Assembly (NCBI GenBank): GCA_023974075.1
Contig: JAMFTG010001450.1
Location: forward strand, 1 to 64,000
Length of the DNA: 64,000 nucleotides
Reading direction: 5' to 3'
Origin: Chaenocephalus aceratus
Lineage: Eukaryota > Chordata > Actinopteri > Perciformes > Channichthyidae
Below, in pieces: positions 1-15,975 of this stretch. A model generated the notes under the pieces. It did not search any database. It saw only the letters and a program-made list of their open reading frames with translations, and had not been told where the DNA came from. Position 1 is the stretch's first letter; each line of letters starts with the position of its first letter. A program made the translations under genes and the position numbers.

Positions 1-2708
1 CAGGACCCTCTCTATGGAGCACATGTAGAAGGTCAGGATCCTCTCTATGGAGCACCTGGAGAAGGTCAGGATCCTCTCTATGGAGCACCTGGAGAAGGTC
101 AGGATCCTCTCTATGGAGCACCTGAAGGTCAGGATCCTCTCTATGGAGCACCTGTAGAAGGTCAGGATCCTCTCTATGGTGCACCTGTAGAAGGTCAGGA
201 TCCTCTCTATGGAGCACCTGTAGAAGGTCAGGATGCTCTCTATGGAGCACCTGTAGAAGGTCAGGATCCTCTCTATGGAGCACCTGTAGAAGGTCAGGAT
301 GCTCTCTATGGAGCACCTGTAGAAGGTCAGGATCCTCTCTATGGTGCACCTGTAGAAGGTCAGGATCCTCTCTATGGAGCACCTGTAGAAGGTCAGGATC
401 CTCTCTATGGTGCACCTGTATAAGGTCAGGATCCTCTCTATGGAGCACCTGTAGAAGGTCAGGATCCTCTCTATGGTGCACCTGTAGAAGGTCAGGATCC
501 TCTCTATGGTGCACCTGTAGAAGGTCAGGATCCTCTCTATGGAGCACCTGTAGAAGGTCAGGATGCTCTCTATGGTGCACCTGTAGGTCAGGATCCTCTA
601 TATGGAGCACCTGTAGAAGGTCAGGATCCTCTATATGGAGCACCTGTAGAAGGTCAGGATCCTCTCTATGGAGCACCTGTAGAAGGTCAGGATGCTCTCT
701 ATGGAGCACCTGTAGAAGGTCAGGATCCTCTCTATGGTGCACCTGTAGAAGGTCAGGATCCTCTCTATGGAGCACCTGTAGAAGGTCAGGATCCTCTCTA
801 TGGTGCACCTGTATAAGGTCAGGATCCTCTCTATGGAGCACCTGTAGAAGGTCAGGATCCTCTCTATGGTGCACCTGTAGAAGGTCAGGATCCTCTCTAT
901 GGTGCACCTGTAGAAGGTCAGGATCCTCTCTATGGAGCACCTGTAGAAGGTCAGGATGCTCTCTATGGTGCACCTGTAGGTCAGGATCCTCTATATGGAG
1001 CACCTGTAGAAGGTCAGGATCCTCTCTATGGTGCACCTGTAGGTCAGGATCCTCTATATGGAGCACCTGTAGAAGGTCAGGATCCTCTCTATGGAGCACC
1101 TGAAGGTCAGGATCCTCTCTATGGAGCACCTGTAGAAGGTCAGGATCCTCTCTATGGAGCACCTGTAGAAGGTCAGGACCCTCTCTATGGAGCACCTGTA
1201 GAAGGTCAGGATCCTCTCTATGGAGCACCTGTAGAAGGATGCTCTCTATGGAGCACCTGTAGAAGGTCAGGATGCTCTCTATGGAGCACCTGAAGGTCAG
1301 GATCCTCTCTATGGAGCACCTGTAGAAGGATGCTCTCTATGGAGCACCTGTAGAAGGTCAGGATCCTCTATATGGAGCACCTGTAGAAGGTCAGGATCCT
1401 CTCTATGGAGCACCTGTAGAAGGTCAGGATCCTCTCTATGGAGCACCTGTAGAAGGTCAGGATCCTCTCTATGGAGCACCTGTAGAAGGTCAGGATCCTC
1501 TCTATGGAGCACCTGTAGAAGGTCAGGATCCTCTCTATGGAGCACCTGAAGAAGGTCAGGATCCTCTCTATGGAGCACCTGTAGAAGGTCAGGATCCTCT
1601 CTATGGAGCACCTGAAGAAGGTCAGGATCCTCTCTATGGAGCACCTGTAGAAGGTCAGGATCCTCTCTATGGAGCACCTGAAGAAGGTCAGGATCCTCTC
1701 TATGGAGCACCTGTAGAAGGTCAGGATCCTCTCTATGGAGCACCTGAAGGTCAGGATCCTCTCTATGGAGCACCTGAAGGTCAGGATCCTCTCTATGGAG
1801 CACCTGTAGAAGGTCAGGATGCTCTCTATGGAGCACCTGAAGGTCAGGATCCTCTCTATGGAGCACCTGTAGAAGGTCAGGATCCTCTCTATGGAGCACC
1901 TGTAGAAGGTCAGGATGCTCTCTATGGAGCACCTGTAGAAGGTCAGGATGCTCTCTATGGAGCACCTGGAGAAGGTCAGGACCCTCTCTATGGAGCACCT
2001 GTAGAAGGTCAGGATCCTCTCTATGGAGCACCTGTAGAAGGATGCTCTCTATGGAGCACCTGTAGAAGGTCAGGATGCTCTCTATGGAGCACCTGTAGAA
2101 GGTCAGGATGCTCTCTATGGAGCACCTGGAGAAGGTCAGGACCCTCTCTATGGAGCACCTGTAGAAGGTCAGGATCCTCTCTATGGAGCACCTGTAGAAG
2201 GATGCTCTCTATGGAGCACCCGTAGAAGGTTAGGATGCTCTCTATGGTGCACCTGTAGAAGGTCAGGGTCCTCTCTATGGAGCACCTGTAGAAGGTCAGG
2301 ATCCTCTCTATGGAGCACCTGAAGGTCAGGACCCTCTCTATGGAGCACCTGTAGAAGGTCAGGACCCTCTCTATGGAGCACCTGTAGAAGGTCAGGATCC
2401 TCTCTATGGAGCACCTGTAGGTCAGGATCCTCTCTATGGAGCACCTGTAGGTCAGGATGCTCTCTATGGAGCACCTGTAGAAGGTCAGGATGCTCTCTAT
2501 GGAGCACCTGTAGGTCAGGATGCTCTCTATGGAGCACCTGTAGAAGGTCAGGATCCTCTCTATGGAGCACCTGTAGGTCAGGATGCTCTCTATGGAGCAC
2601 CTGTAGAAGGTCAGGATCCTCTCTATGGAGCACCTGTAGAAGGTCAGGATGCTCTCTATGGAGCACCTGTAGAAGGTCAGGATCCTCTCTATGGAGCACC
2701 TGTAGAAG
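1..2708. repeat. 33-bp minisatellite array (about 80 copies) inside a LINE coding region
   Basis: The unit GGTCAGGATCCTCTCTATGG plus 13 further bases is repeated head to tail from the window edge to about 2708. Variants include 30-bp units lacking GAA, 28-bp units, GATGC for GATCC, and GGTGC for GGAGC. Read on the minus strand in the frame of the flanking LINE, each 33-bp unit encodes the 11 residues FYRCSIERILT, the segment just upstream of the C-terminal part of a CR1/L2-type reverse transcriptase. Long open frames across the array come from the period being a multiple of three and are not separate genes. The array continues left of the window. Confidence 0.95.
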
Positions 2709-2796
2709 TAGCAGAGTATCCTGGAGTCCTTGTTGAACCTCCTCAGCCTGCGGAGGAAGAAGAGCCGCTGTTGAGCTTTCTTGGTGATGGTGGTAG

Positions 2797-3375
2797 TGTG
2801 AAGAGTCCATGTCAGGTCCTCAGTGATGAGTCCATGTCAGGTCCTCAGTGATGAGTCCATGTCAGGTCCTCAGTGATGAGTCCATGTCAGGTCCTCAGTG
2901 AAGAGTCCATGTCAGGTCCTCAGTGAAGAGTCCATGTCAGGTCCTCAGTGAAGAGTCCATGTCAGGTCCTCAGTGAAGAGTCCATGTCAGGTCCTCAGTG
3001 AAGAGTCCATGTCAGGTCCTCAGTGAAGAGTCCATGTCAGGTCCTCAGTGAAGAGTCCATGTCAGGTCCTCAGTGAAGAGTCCATGTCAGGTCCTCAGTG
3101 AAGAGTCCATGTCAGGTCCTCAGTGAAGAGTCCATGTCAGGTCCTCAGTGAAGAGTCCATGTCAGGTCCTCAGTGAAGAGTCCATGTCAGGTCCTCAGTG
3201 ATGAGTCCATGTCAGGTCCTCAGTGATGAGTCCATGTCAGGTCCTCAGTGATGAGTCCATGTCAGGTCCTCAGTGATGAGTCCATGTCAGGTCCTCAGTG
3301 ATGAAGAGTCCATGTCAGGTCCTCAGTGATGAGTCCATGTCAGGTCCTCAGTGATGAAGAGTCCATGTCAGGTCA
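2797..3375. repeat. 25-bp minisatellite (about 23 copies) in the same LINE
   Basis: The unit GAAGAGTCCATGTCAGGTCC plus TCAGT repeats about 23 times, with GATGAG and GATGAAGAG variants clustered at both ends. On the minus strand the seed is the LINE segment encoding ITDDLTWT. Because 25 is not a multiple of three, the expansion destroys the reading frame, unlike the neighbouring 33-bp array. Confidence 0.95.
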
Positions 3376-3768
3376 TCAGTGATGTGGACCCCGAGGAACC
3401 TGAAGCTGCTGACTCTCTCCACGTAGTCCCATTGATGGCGATGGGGGCGTGTCCCTCTCTCTGCTGCTTCCTGTGATCCACAATCAGCTCCTTGGTTTTG
3501 CTGACGTTGAGATGGAGGTTGTTATTTCCGACCTCCTCTCTGTACGCCGTCTCATCGCCGTCTGTAATCTGGCCGATGACGGTCGTGTGCCTGCAAACTT
3601 CACGATGGTGTTGGAGCTGTGTGTGGCCACGCAGTCGTGAGTGAACAGGGAGTAGAGGAGAGGGCTGAGCACGCAGCCTTGAGGGGCTCCGGTGTTGAGG
3701 ATCAGGGTGGAGGATGTGATGTTTCCCACCCGCACTGCCTGGGCTCTGCCCGTCAGGAAGTTCAGTCT

Positions 3769-4570
3769 TGACTCTTGACATTACCGAAACTTCAAGGTAA
3801 GAAGCATCTTTTATTTTGCATCTCAGCCAGATTGGGTAGATCTCTGATCCAGGACTCCCACTGAGGTGGGTTCTCTGGTAGGTCTTCATCCCAGCCGATC
3901 TTGTCTCTGCACATTTGCTGGACTACTGCTTACCCAAAAGGACAAAGTGTGCCATGAACCCCAGGGGATCATACACAGAGGCTACAGTACAGAGTACTCT
4001 GTATTATTGACAGTCTTTTCGTCCGAACTTGTGGTCAGTGACTTTGCTGCAAAGCTTTGTTGTCTTTGAGATTTTGTTTTTTCAGCTTCATCTTGCTTTA
4101 GTGATTGCAATAATGTTTTGACAGGCTTGCAGGAAATCTTTGCTTCTCTTTTTTATAAACTTTACTATTACAAAGGAGGGGAATTGGTTACTCTCTTTTT
4201 CCACTTTAATAACCTTCCGGTTCCATCTTGCAGGTAGCCAATCTGGTAACTTTAAATGTACTTGCCTGTTTTCATTACGGTCATTCAAGATTTCTATTGC
4301 CGTGATGTGGACCATGGCAGCCTCGTAACTACGGAGAAAGTCTGCAAACTCTGAGATCAAAGCTGTGCTTAGATCCCGTCTTGGGCCTCTGGGTTACTTT
4401 CCAGATCCTTCTCTAGCAAGTTTTTCCATTCTTCTTTAATCGATTCTTCATGGTCACTTCACCTGCATTCTTTCTCGTGCTGCATTGAGACCTTTTACCA
4501 ATCCCGAAAGCTCCGTTTGTCATCCAGAGTCTGCTTGTAGTTGAGCTGAAAGTTGAAATGGTTGTGTTTA
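3769..4570 (-). mobile_element. BEL/Pao LTR-retrotransposon fragment with internal deletion
   Basis: Two BEL/Pao segments can be read on the minus strand. The first (about 4560-3990) is Gag-like, containing LKLPDWLPARWNRKVIKVEK and further Lys/Gln-rich sequence. The second (about 3985-3775) matches the region after the reverse transcriptase, with VASVYDPLGFMAHFVLLGK and WDEDLPENPPQWESWIRDLP. Protease and most of the polymerase between them are missing, so the copy arose by a large internal deletion, and it carries stop codons. No LTRs are visible. It lies in a ctu2 intron, antisense to the gene. Confidence 0.75.
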
Positions 4571-4662
4571 GTGGCACCTAGTGGGTACTGTGATATCAAC
4601 GTGTGTGTAATCTGTCTGGTCAGGTATGTTGTGATTGACTCTTAGTTTATTATCCCCCACAG

Positions 4663-7600
4663 ACTGCAGACAAGTCCAGCATCCAGCATCTGACAGAGAG
4701 CTTTGTCATCAAGCTGCAGGCAGACTTCCCCTCCACCGTCAGCACCATCTACAGGTCAGTGTGAGCATGGCAGGGCTTTCACTTAGGGATGCTGCAGATT
4801 TTCTAAACGGTATATGTACAAATGCCTGCTTTTTATCCTTAAAATCATTTTGTATTATTATTTATTATACACTATTGGTAATATACAGTCATTGTCACGT
4901 TTTTCATGCACACAGCTGTGTGAAGACTTAAAGTGTGTGTGTGTGTGTGTGTGTGTGTCAGGACGAGCGAGAAGCTGCAGAGCTGCAAGGGCTCTGCCTC
5001 AGCGGGGGGGGACCGGTGTCTGCTGTGTGTGTGCGCCCTGGACACTGCTGCTGGTGAGCCATGTTCTAATTTGTTTTAATACTACTTTTTTATATTTATT
5101 TCAACTTAAAAGCCAAGTCTTACTTATCTTCTGCAGACATTATAATACATCTCTGTTCACAGATAATGGCACCAAGATATCAAACATGTGGAGCTCTGAT
5201 TTAATGATGTGACGTTGAAGTGGACATGTTCAGAAACGTACAGCGTTCTTCATGCTCTCGGTCTTCGTGTCCCTCTCTTGTCCAGAGAATGCTTCGGCCT
5301 TCGGCGCCACCCTGATCTCAGAGCAGCTCTCGCAGAAGAAGTCTCCAGGAGAGAGCAGGCAAGGTACATATACTGTAGCCAATGATCACACAGCCTGCAC
5401 TCTGCCTTGGGTCATCTGGATACGCAGAAAGTTGATCAATATGAGCAAACGTCACTATCCCAGTTTGAGCCATAGAATGCTGCTTCTGTCAGTGATGGAA
5501 TATGAATCAGATATTGTATTGTGTACAGTGTGTATACACACCGAGTACCCCATGCAGGTGAGCTCTTACACTTGTTAGGCGTTGATTTCAGTTACCTGTG
5601 TTTTCATTCCAGCTCCCGCCTCACAGTGCTGCTCCATTGTTGGAGGAGAGCTTTGTGGGAACGGTGGTAGAGGATGCTGTTCGTCTGCCAAGTAAGTGTT
5701 GAGTGATTTATTGATCTGCTCCAATCATGGGTCTTATCGACACCAAATGAAAAGGTTCAGGTTGTTTAAAGGGAGGTTGTTTGAGTAACCTCTCCATAGT
5801 CCGTTTTACATACAGTAGAAAACAGAACTAAAGCCTGTTGCTGCTGACGACAGGACAGCAGCAGAAAAGGAAACTGAAGCTGTTCTGTGCTCCCTTTAAA
5901 GCTCACCTATCATGCAACATGCACTTTTTTGTAGGTCCTTTATACATAAATATGTGTCCCCGGTGCATCAGGGAACTCACAAAAGCCTCTCTCTTTTCCT
6001 CCGTACCCAAATCTAAAACAACGGAGCTGATCCAGATTTGCGTCCGATATGACGTAATATCGGAAATGTGGGCTGGCTTTACGCCCACGGCCCTATCAGA
6101 AAGTTGCTATCAGAATCAATGCCTGACTGTTTTGGACGTAATATGGTCTGTGTTTACATTAGCATCGCTAACACTCAGAGCTAACCTGTACTGGAGAGAG
6201 TATGTGGAAAGAAAGCAGGAAATAAAAAAAGGAACTCACCTTGTGGTAAACCCGCGAAAAAATAAGAATTTGAGCTCCATACTGTTTCAGAAATAATCCT
6301 TGATGTGGTTTGGAACAGGATGGCGTTTAGGGCAGAATTATGAGCATGCACAAGCTAAGGACACAGATCAGCTGAAACAGAGGTATATGAGGCATTTCTA
6401 AAATGCAGGATCTGTTTGGTATTTTGAGCAAATAATGTATGCCTAAAAATAGCATAATAGGAGACCTTTAAAGCCAGAAGACTACCTTGATGAGAACACG
6501 GGAGTTGCTGGACTCAGAAGTCCTTTTTAAATGGCTAATATCATAAACAAAGAGGCGAGCATACGTTTATAAGATGTAATCAAATAAGTATACATACATG
6601 GTAAAAAAACAAGTAGCTGCGTTAATGAATAGTAAGTAAAAGTATTCAAGTAGCAGGCAGTTATAACAAGTGTGTTTTGCTCGTAGTGTTGTCATCTCTC
6701 AGCAGTGGTGTTACAGTCTGCAGCGGGGCAAAGTAGTGGAAGTATTCTAAGTATAGTGTGACTCTTGGAGGCGTATCGAGACTAGAAGACAGGATCCGTG
6801 ATGCTGCTCTCACAGTGCTGTAAGCTACATGCTAACATGTACGTAGCATTAGCATCACCATCTTACTTTAGCGTGTTAGCATTAGCACCGTCAACATAAA
6901 CAGTGAACAGCTAAAGCTGTGGCTGATGTCCTTACTTGTGCAGCTTCGTAGTCTGTCTTTTCACGTGATATCATTATATTTTTTGGGTGCAATTGTAAAG
7001 CGGACACAAAAACAAAATAATATGAATAAATGCTGTGTTGTTGTGTGACAGAGCCTCAGAGCCCCCCCCCCTGAGGAGTCTGCTGTGTTACAGCTGTCAG
7101 CTGACCATCAAAGACATGGTGAGCGACACAATCTAAACTTTGTATGTGTTGTTACAGGGGTCGGTTAAATCATTTAATGTTTGACTTCGAGGAGAACAAA
7201 ATCAAGCTCTTGGAGTTTTAAAAATAGACATGGGTCACTACAAGTGTTTGAAAGTCCTTTTGAAATATAAAAACCAAAATAGTAGCCATGACAATCACTA
7301 AATAAACTAATATAACTTAAGTGAAGACAGAAATAACGATTAACACCTTCCAATTGATTAAGACATTTAGCGTTAAAGCACAGAGCGGAGAACAGATCCC
7401 ATCATGCATCGTCTCTCACTGAAGGTTCCATGAGCCGGGTCAAAGGACCATGAGGAGGACCATGTGCTGCTGCTGGTCGATCTATGATGGTTCTGCAGAA
7501 TGAGCAGCTTTCTTTACACCATTACCCCTCCATCATGGCAACCTGCACAGAAAGGATATCATGCATCGTTGGACTGTAATCTATCCACCAGTCACCGAGT

Positions 7601-8021
7601 TAGACATCTGACTACTCTCAATACCTTCTAACTGACTTCATGTTAATCTGATGGAACTATCTATAGACAAGTACTTAATAATACATGGATACACATAGCA
7701 CTTAAATGAAACTTTTAGCCGTTTGTTCAGTTTAGATCTTCATTATTTTCTCTCGTGAATTAAAAATATGCTTTTTATTTGTGTAATGCTACTGACGTTC
7801 ACCTGTCTCTGATCTGTTCTCTCACCAGGCGTCTGAGGAGGTGCTCCCGCAGTACATCCTGTCGGAGGCTGAGAGGAGGCTCAGGAGGTCAGTTGGGAAC
7901 ACAGAAGTGTGCTTGTCCCTTTCAGAATGCAGCGTGATACATGTGACTGTTGCCCTGCAGGTCTCGGCTGAGGGAGGAGATCAGAGGCTTCCTGCTGGAG
8001 GGAGAGGCTGATGAAGGCTGA
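4663..8021 (+). CDS. ctu2: Cytoplasmic tRNA 2-thiolation protein 2, C-terminal exons (partial)
   Basis: Seven coding exons with GT-AG junctions and consistent phase: 4663-4754, 4962-5053, 5286-5363, 5613-5691, 7052-7118, 7829-7887 and 7961-8021 (stop TGA). The peptide includes ESFVIKLQADFPSTVSTIYR, DRCLLCVCALD, ENASAFGATLISEQLS, LLCYSCQLTIKDM and LPQYILSEAERRLRRSRLRE, in the order and spacing of vertebrate CTU2. CTU2 pairs with CTU1 in the cytosol to thiolate the wobble uridine of Lys, Glu and Gln tRNAs, receiving sulfur through the URM1 pathway; the cysteine pairs seen here are a family feature. The N-terminal exons are upstream of the window. Oddities: the acceptor at 4961 follows a GT run rather than a pyrimidine tract, and the terminal exon is present three times. 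Family assignment is from remembered homologues, not a search. Confidence 0.9.
4933..4958 (+). repeat. (GT)13 immediately upstream of a ctu2 3' splice site
   Basis: Thirteen GT dinucleotides are followed directly by CAG and the exon starting at 4962. A normal polypyrimidine tract is absent. Confidence 0.95.
5902..6465. mobile_element. hAT-like MITE in a ctu2 intron
   Basis: About 564 bp with imperfect terminal inverted repeats (CTCACCTATCATGC against GTCTCCTATTATGC). It is flanked by the identical 8-mer CTTTAAAG at 5894-5901 and 6466-6473, as expected of a hAT target-site duplication. The 8-mer is itself palindromic, so the duplication is less certain. The internal reading frame is not transposase-like. 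Confidence 0.6.
6474..7050. other. ctu2 intron remainder, nothing recognised
   Basis: AT-rich intron sequence between the MITE and the exon at 7052. No gene, tandem repeat or clear transposon end was seen. Confidence 0.6.
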
Positions 8022-8185
8022 GCGTCCTGCTGCAGGTCTCGGCTGAGGGAGGAGATCAGAGGCTTCCTGCTGGAGGGAGAGGCTGATGAAGGCTGAGCGT
8101 CCTGCTGCAGGTCTCGGCTGAGGGAGGAGATCAGGGGCTTCCTGCTGGAGGGAGAGGCTGATGAAGGCTGAGCGTCCTGCTGCAG
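7961..8185 (+). repeat. ctu2: Terminal ctu2 coding exon triplicated in tandem (3 x 75 bp)
   Basis: Units 7961-8035, 8036-8110 and 8111-8185 each carry the last-exon coding sequence (SRLREEIRGFLLEGEADEG and TGA) and end in CCTGCTGCAG, which can act as a splice acceptor for the next copy. The only difference seen in the coding part is AGA to AGG (both Arg) in copy three. Splicing to any copy would give the same C-terminus with a different 3' UTR length. Confidence 0.9.
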
Positions 8186-8280
8186 TCATCATACCCAAAA
8201 TGCAAGACTGCTATGATGTTGATGTTTAAAGTCTACGACTCTGCCCTTGGGACACTGAGGACATGTGTAAATGCTGTTGT

Positions 8281-8286
8281 AATAAA
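8281..8286 (+). promoter_or_regulatory. Poly(A) signal of ctu2
   Basis: AATAAA lies 260 bp after the first in-frame stop and about 95 bp after the third exon copy. Confidence 0.7.
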
Positions 8287-8299
8287 CGTAGTTATTTTT

Positions 8300-8737
8300 A
8301 AGACATAAAAGCTGTTGACTCGTTCAAAAAGCACATCAAATCCACAACGTGTCACCTTGGTCCTCGTGACTACAGGGCTTCACAATAACCTTCTGAAGAA
8401 GGAACTGGCGTTCATAGTCTGCTTTCTTGGTGGTGAAAATACATTGTGTGCTGACTAGAGTCCTTGGGTAGGAGACTCGGTGGCGTTACGACGTGAGGTG
8501 ATCAGCGACAGCCGGTTTGTTCCTGTGCTCTTCATATGTTTACATACTGTCGTACAACGGGACGGGTTCCTGTCACGTGCTTCAGGGAGTCGTCAGGAAA
8601 CCACACACCAGTGGTTATTGATCTTGTGTTTTGACCGGAGGACATTTCTGCGTTTAATTGTATTTTGTTTATGCCAAATTGTAATAAATGAGTTCTTACA
8701 GTAAATTCTAAACATACTGGTTCATTAGTGAGGAAAC
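8300..8737. other. Intergenic DNA after ctu2, nothing recognised
   Basis: No coding similarity or repeat boundary seen. A short open frame on the plus strand (8480-8704) does not resemble any protein I know. Confidence 0.5.
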
Positions 8738-8912
8738 GGTAGTGGTGGTGGTCTAACCAGTGGGTAGTGAGGCGGGCTGAAGATCGGAAGGTTGCGAGTT
8801 CACCCTTGAGTAAGCACTAGCCCTCGGTCACTCCAGGGAGGACGTCCCTGTAGTCGCTCATCGTAAGTCGCTCTGGATAAAAGCGTTAGCTAAATGAAAT
8901 GAACTCTTGGGC
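8738..8912 (+). mobile_element. tRNA-derived SINE with L2-type tail
   Basis: The head has a B-box-like GGTTGCGAGTTC preceded by GGGCTGAAGATCGGAA. The 3' end (8863-8896) matches the 3' terminus of the L2 LINE at 46782-46815 (reverse complement) at 32 of 34 positions, and both end in short AAATG-type repeats. This is the layout of SINEs mobilised by an L2 partner. Confidence 0.8.
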
Positions 8913-9233
8913 CTAACGGAACAAATAAGAACTTAGAACTGAGTCAAGGCCAAGAGAGAAGTAACAAATGCTCTCTCGAGCACTTTGGTTTGTGGTCCGA
9001 GCCGTCTGCAAAAGAAGCGTCTGATCTCACTGCTACAGTGACTACTTGACTCGCAGGAGGAGAAGAGGGGCCTTAATCCAAAGGATCACGACCTGCAGCT
9101 CAGGGGTCCAGAAGGGAAGTGTTCTGGAAGACTGTTCTCTCACCCGTCCGGTCCCAGCTCTGCCTGTGGATCGTCCACTCTCCTTCTCTCCTCACCGTCC
9201 ACTCTCCTTCTCTCCATATATACAGAATATAAC

Positions 9234-9264
<31 letters not shown>

Positions 9265-9654
9265 CAGCTTTATTATTTATACATAGGGTCAAATGTCCTC
9301 AACAAACCGTCCCATGGCTGTCAGATCCCAGCTGGCTGTGGAGCACCCTTTGAAGGCTGAAAGGGACAGGTTTCACCATGAAGCTATTGTCCAGAATGAC
9401 ATTTAGCAACAGCCCTGATGTTAGCAGTTAGTTGCAGCTCACGCACACCTCTCTCTCTCTCTCTCTCTCCCTCCCCCCCTCCCTGGTAGGTGCTTTGGAG
9501 AGCAGGAGTGGAGCTGCATTGAGAAACAAAGCAGAACATGCGCTGGTTTGTCTGCTCCACGAGTCACGTGCTGCTGTGGCCCTGAGCTCGGCCACCACGA
9601 GGGCATCATGATGTCTCATGGTGCACGTGTGAACTCAATGCATCTACGGAGAGG
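8913..9654. other. Intergenic DNA with small microsatellites
   Basis: Contains (AT)n at about 9234-9258 and (CT)n at about 9450-9468. No gene recognised. Confidence 0.6.
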
Positions 9655-9843
9655 TCATTGATGCTTCAGAACGAGTTGTTTGTCAGGAGGCTGAGAGTCG
9701 ATGGACAGCATCTCTGCAGCATGCTGCTGCACGGCTCTCCTGCTCAGAAGCTGTGTGGACTCAGGCTGACGTGAGCCAGAGCTATCCCACGGGTACACCA
9801 GCACCTGCTGGGCCGTCCGGTTGGAGGACTCCATCACATCCAT
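9655..9843 (-). other. Unrecognised 62-residue open frame downstream of wbp1l
   Basis: An ATG-initiated minus-strand frame of fairly balanced composition (contains YPWDSSGSRQPESTQLLSRR) ends at TGA. It is not like a known domain, and I saw no splice partner or promoter. It could be chance or a decayed exon. Confidence 0.2.
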
Positions 9844-9981
9844 ATGACATATTATTATATAGCTAGCGTTAGACCACCCATTTACAGTCTCTAATACATG
9901 TTATACTTGGTTGCAATTCTTTCAGGAATAAATGTGTTCATGATAAGTTTTCATGTAAATGTACAAATATGTGTTACATAG

Positions 9982-9987
9982 TTTATT
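9982..9987 (-). promoter_or_regulatory. Poly(A) signal of wbp1l
   Basis: TTTATT on the plus strand is AATAAA on the minus strand, 44 bp after the stop codon at 10032. Confidence 0.6.
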
Positions 9988-10031
9988 GTTTAAAAAAAGT
10001 AAAGTATCAGAATCTGCAAAGCTTCAGTTGG

Positions 10032-15183
<5,152 letters not shown>

Positions 15184-15420
15184 TGGATTCTAAAATATCC
15201 AAAGCACTGAACTTTTGTTCATTAACAGTTGCATTGTAACAAAACAATCGGTGGCTAACTAAAGCAAACCCAGTACAACTTCAACAACTGTTCCCTCAGC
15301 TCGCTCTCACTCCATTGGTCCACTTCTGAATGACGTGTCTCCTTGGACAGCGATTGGCTCTTCCTGATGTCACTCTGAAAGGCGTTTGCATCACCTGTCA
15401 ACAGGCGAGCGGAAAGCTTT
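15184..15420 (-). promoter_or_regulatory. Likely wbp1l promoter region
   Basis: Upstream of the first ATG, the minus strand carries two CCAAT boxes (plus-strand ATTGG at 15314-15318 and 15353-15357) with a TGACGT CRE half-site at 15331-15336 between them. No TATA box was seen, as is common for housekeeping promoters. Confidence 0.5.
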
Positions 15421-15975
15421 ATAGTTCTCATTTCTCATGTCATCGTTTATTGGAATAGGGACAATGCACATTCATGAACACTTTAGACAAATAATGCTTC
15501 AAGTGTGAATATGCCGGATTTTAGCTTTGAGCTCATTTCCATCCGTAGCCCCTGCCATACAATATATAAGAACATGGGACCACAAATAAATACATGATAT
15601 GCAAAAGAGCAAGAGCAGCACACACAAGTATTTACCACCTGGCAGTACACTATAGTAGCAACGACAGTCCATGTAAACATTTATATAAAAAACACATGCT
15701 TTTAAAAGACTTACAATTGTCAAAACTCAGGAAATGGTGTTTCTCAAGGATGGTACAGTGGTGATATGAATGTGGCTTTCTGTCAAACACCTGGATAGCT
15801 CTCTCGTACAGCTGTTCTCTGGGTTTCAGGTTTGTGGCACAAGCAAACGACCAGTTTGTAAAACAGTATTCAATATGAGATAGATACAGTGGAGGTATGA
15901 CTTTGCAGCATTGACAGTTAAGAAAGGTCTATTTTGTTTAACATTTTGCAAGTTGAATGTAATGGTATTGGATAC

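Larger units (their letters stand above)
1..3768 (-). mobile_element. CR1/L2/Rex-type LINE fragment, reverse transcriptase 3' half, expanded by two minisatellites
   Basis: Minus-strand translation from about 3768 downward gives the reverse transcriptase blocks [77 protein letters not shown] and, after a tandem array, TITKKAQQRLFFLRRLRRFN. These are typical of the CR1/L2/Rex group of non-LTR elements. The catalytic FADD block is damaged (it reads FAGT, then continues in another frame), so the copy is dead. It is truncated at its 5' side, where it abuts a BEL/Pao fragment, and its C-terminus lies beyond the left edge. It sits antisense in a ctu2 intron. Confidence 0.85.

Noticed and set aside
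1309..2810. Long minus-strand open frames of LHREDPDLLQV repeats
   Set aside because: They are the wrong frame of a minisatellite whose period is a multiple of three. The LINE frame is the meaningful one.
1..3375. CRISPR-like array
   Set aside because: Units are directly adjacent with no unique spacers, and the DNA is vertebrate.
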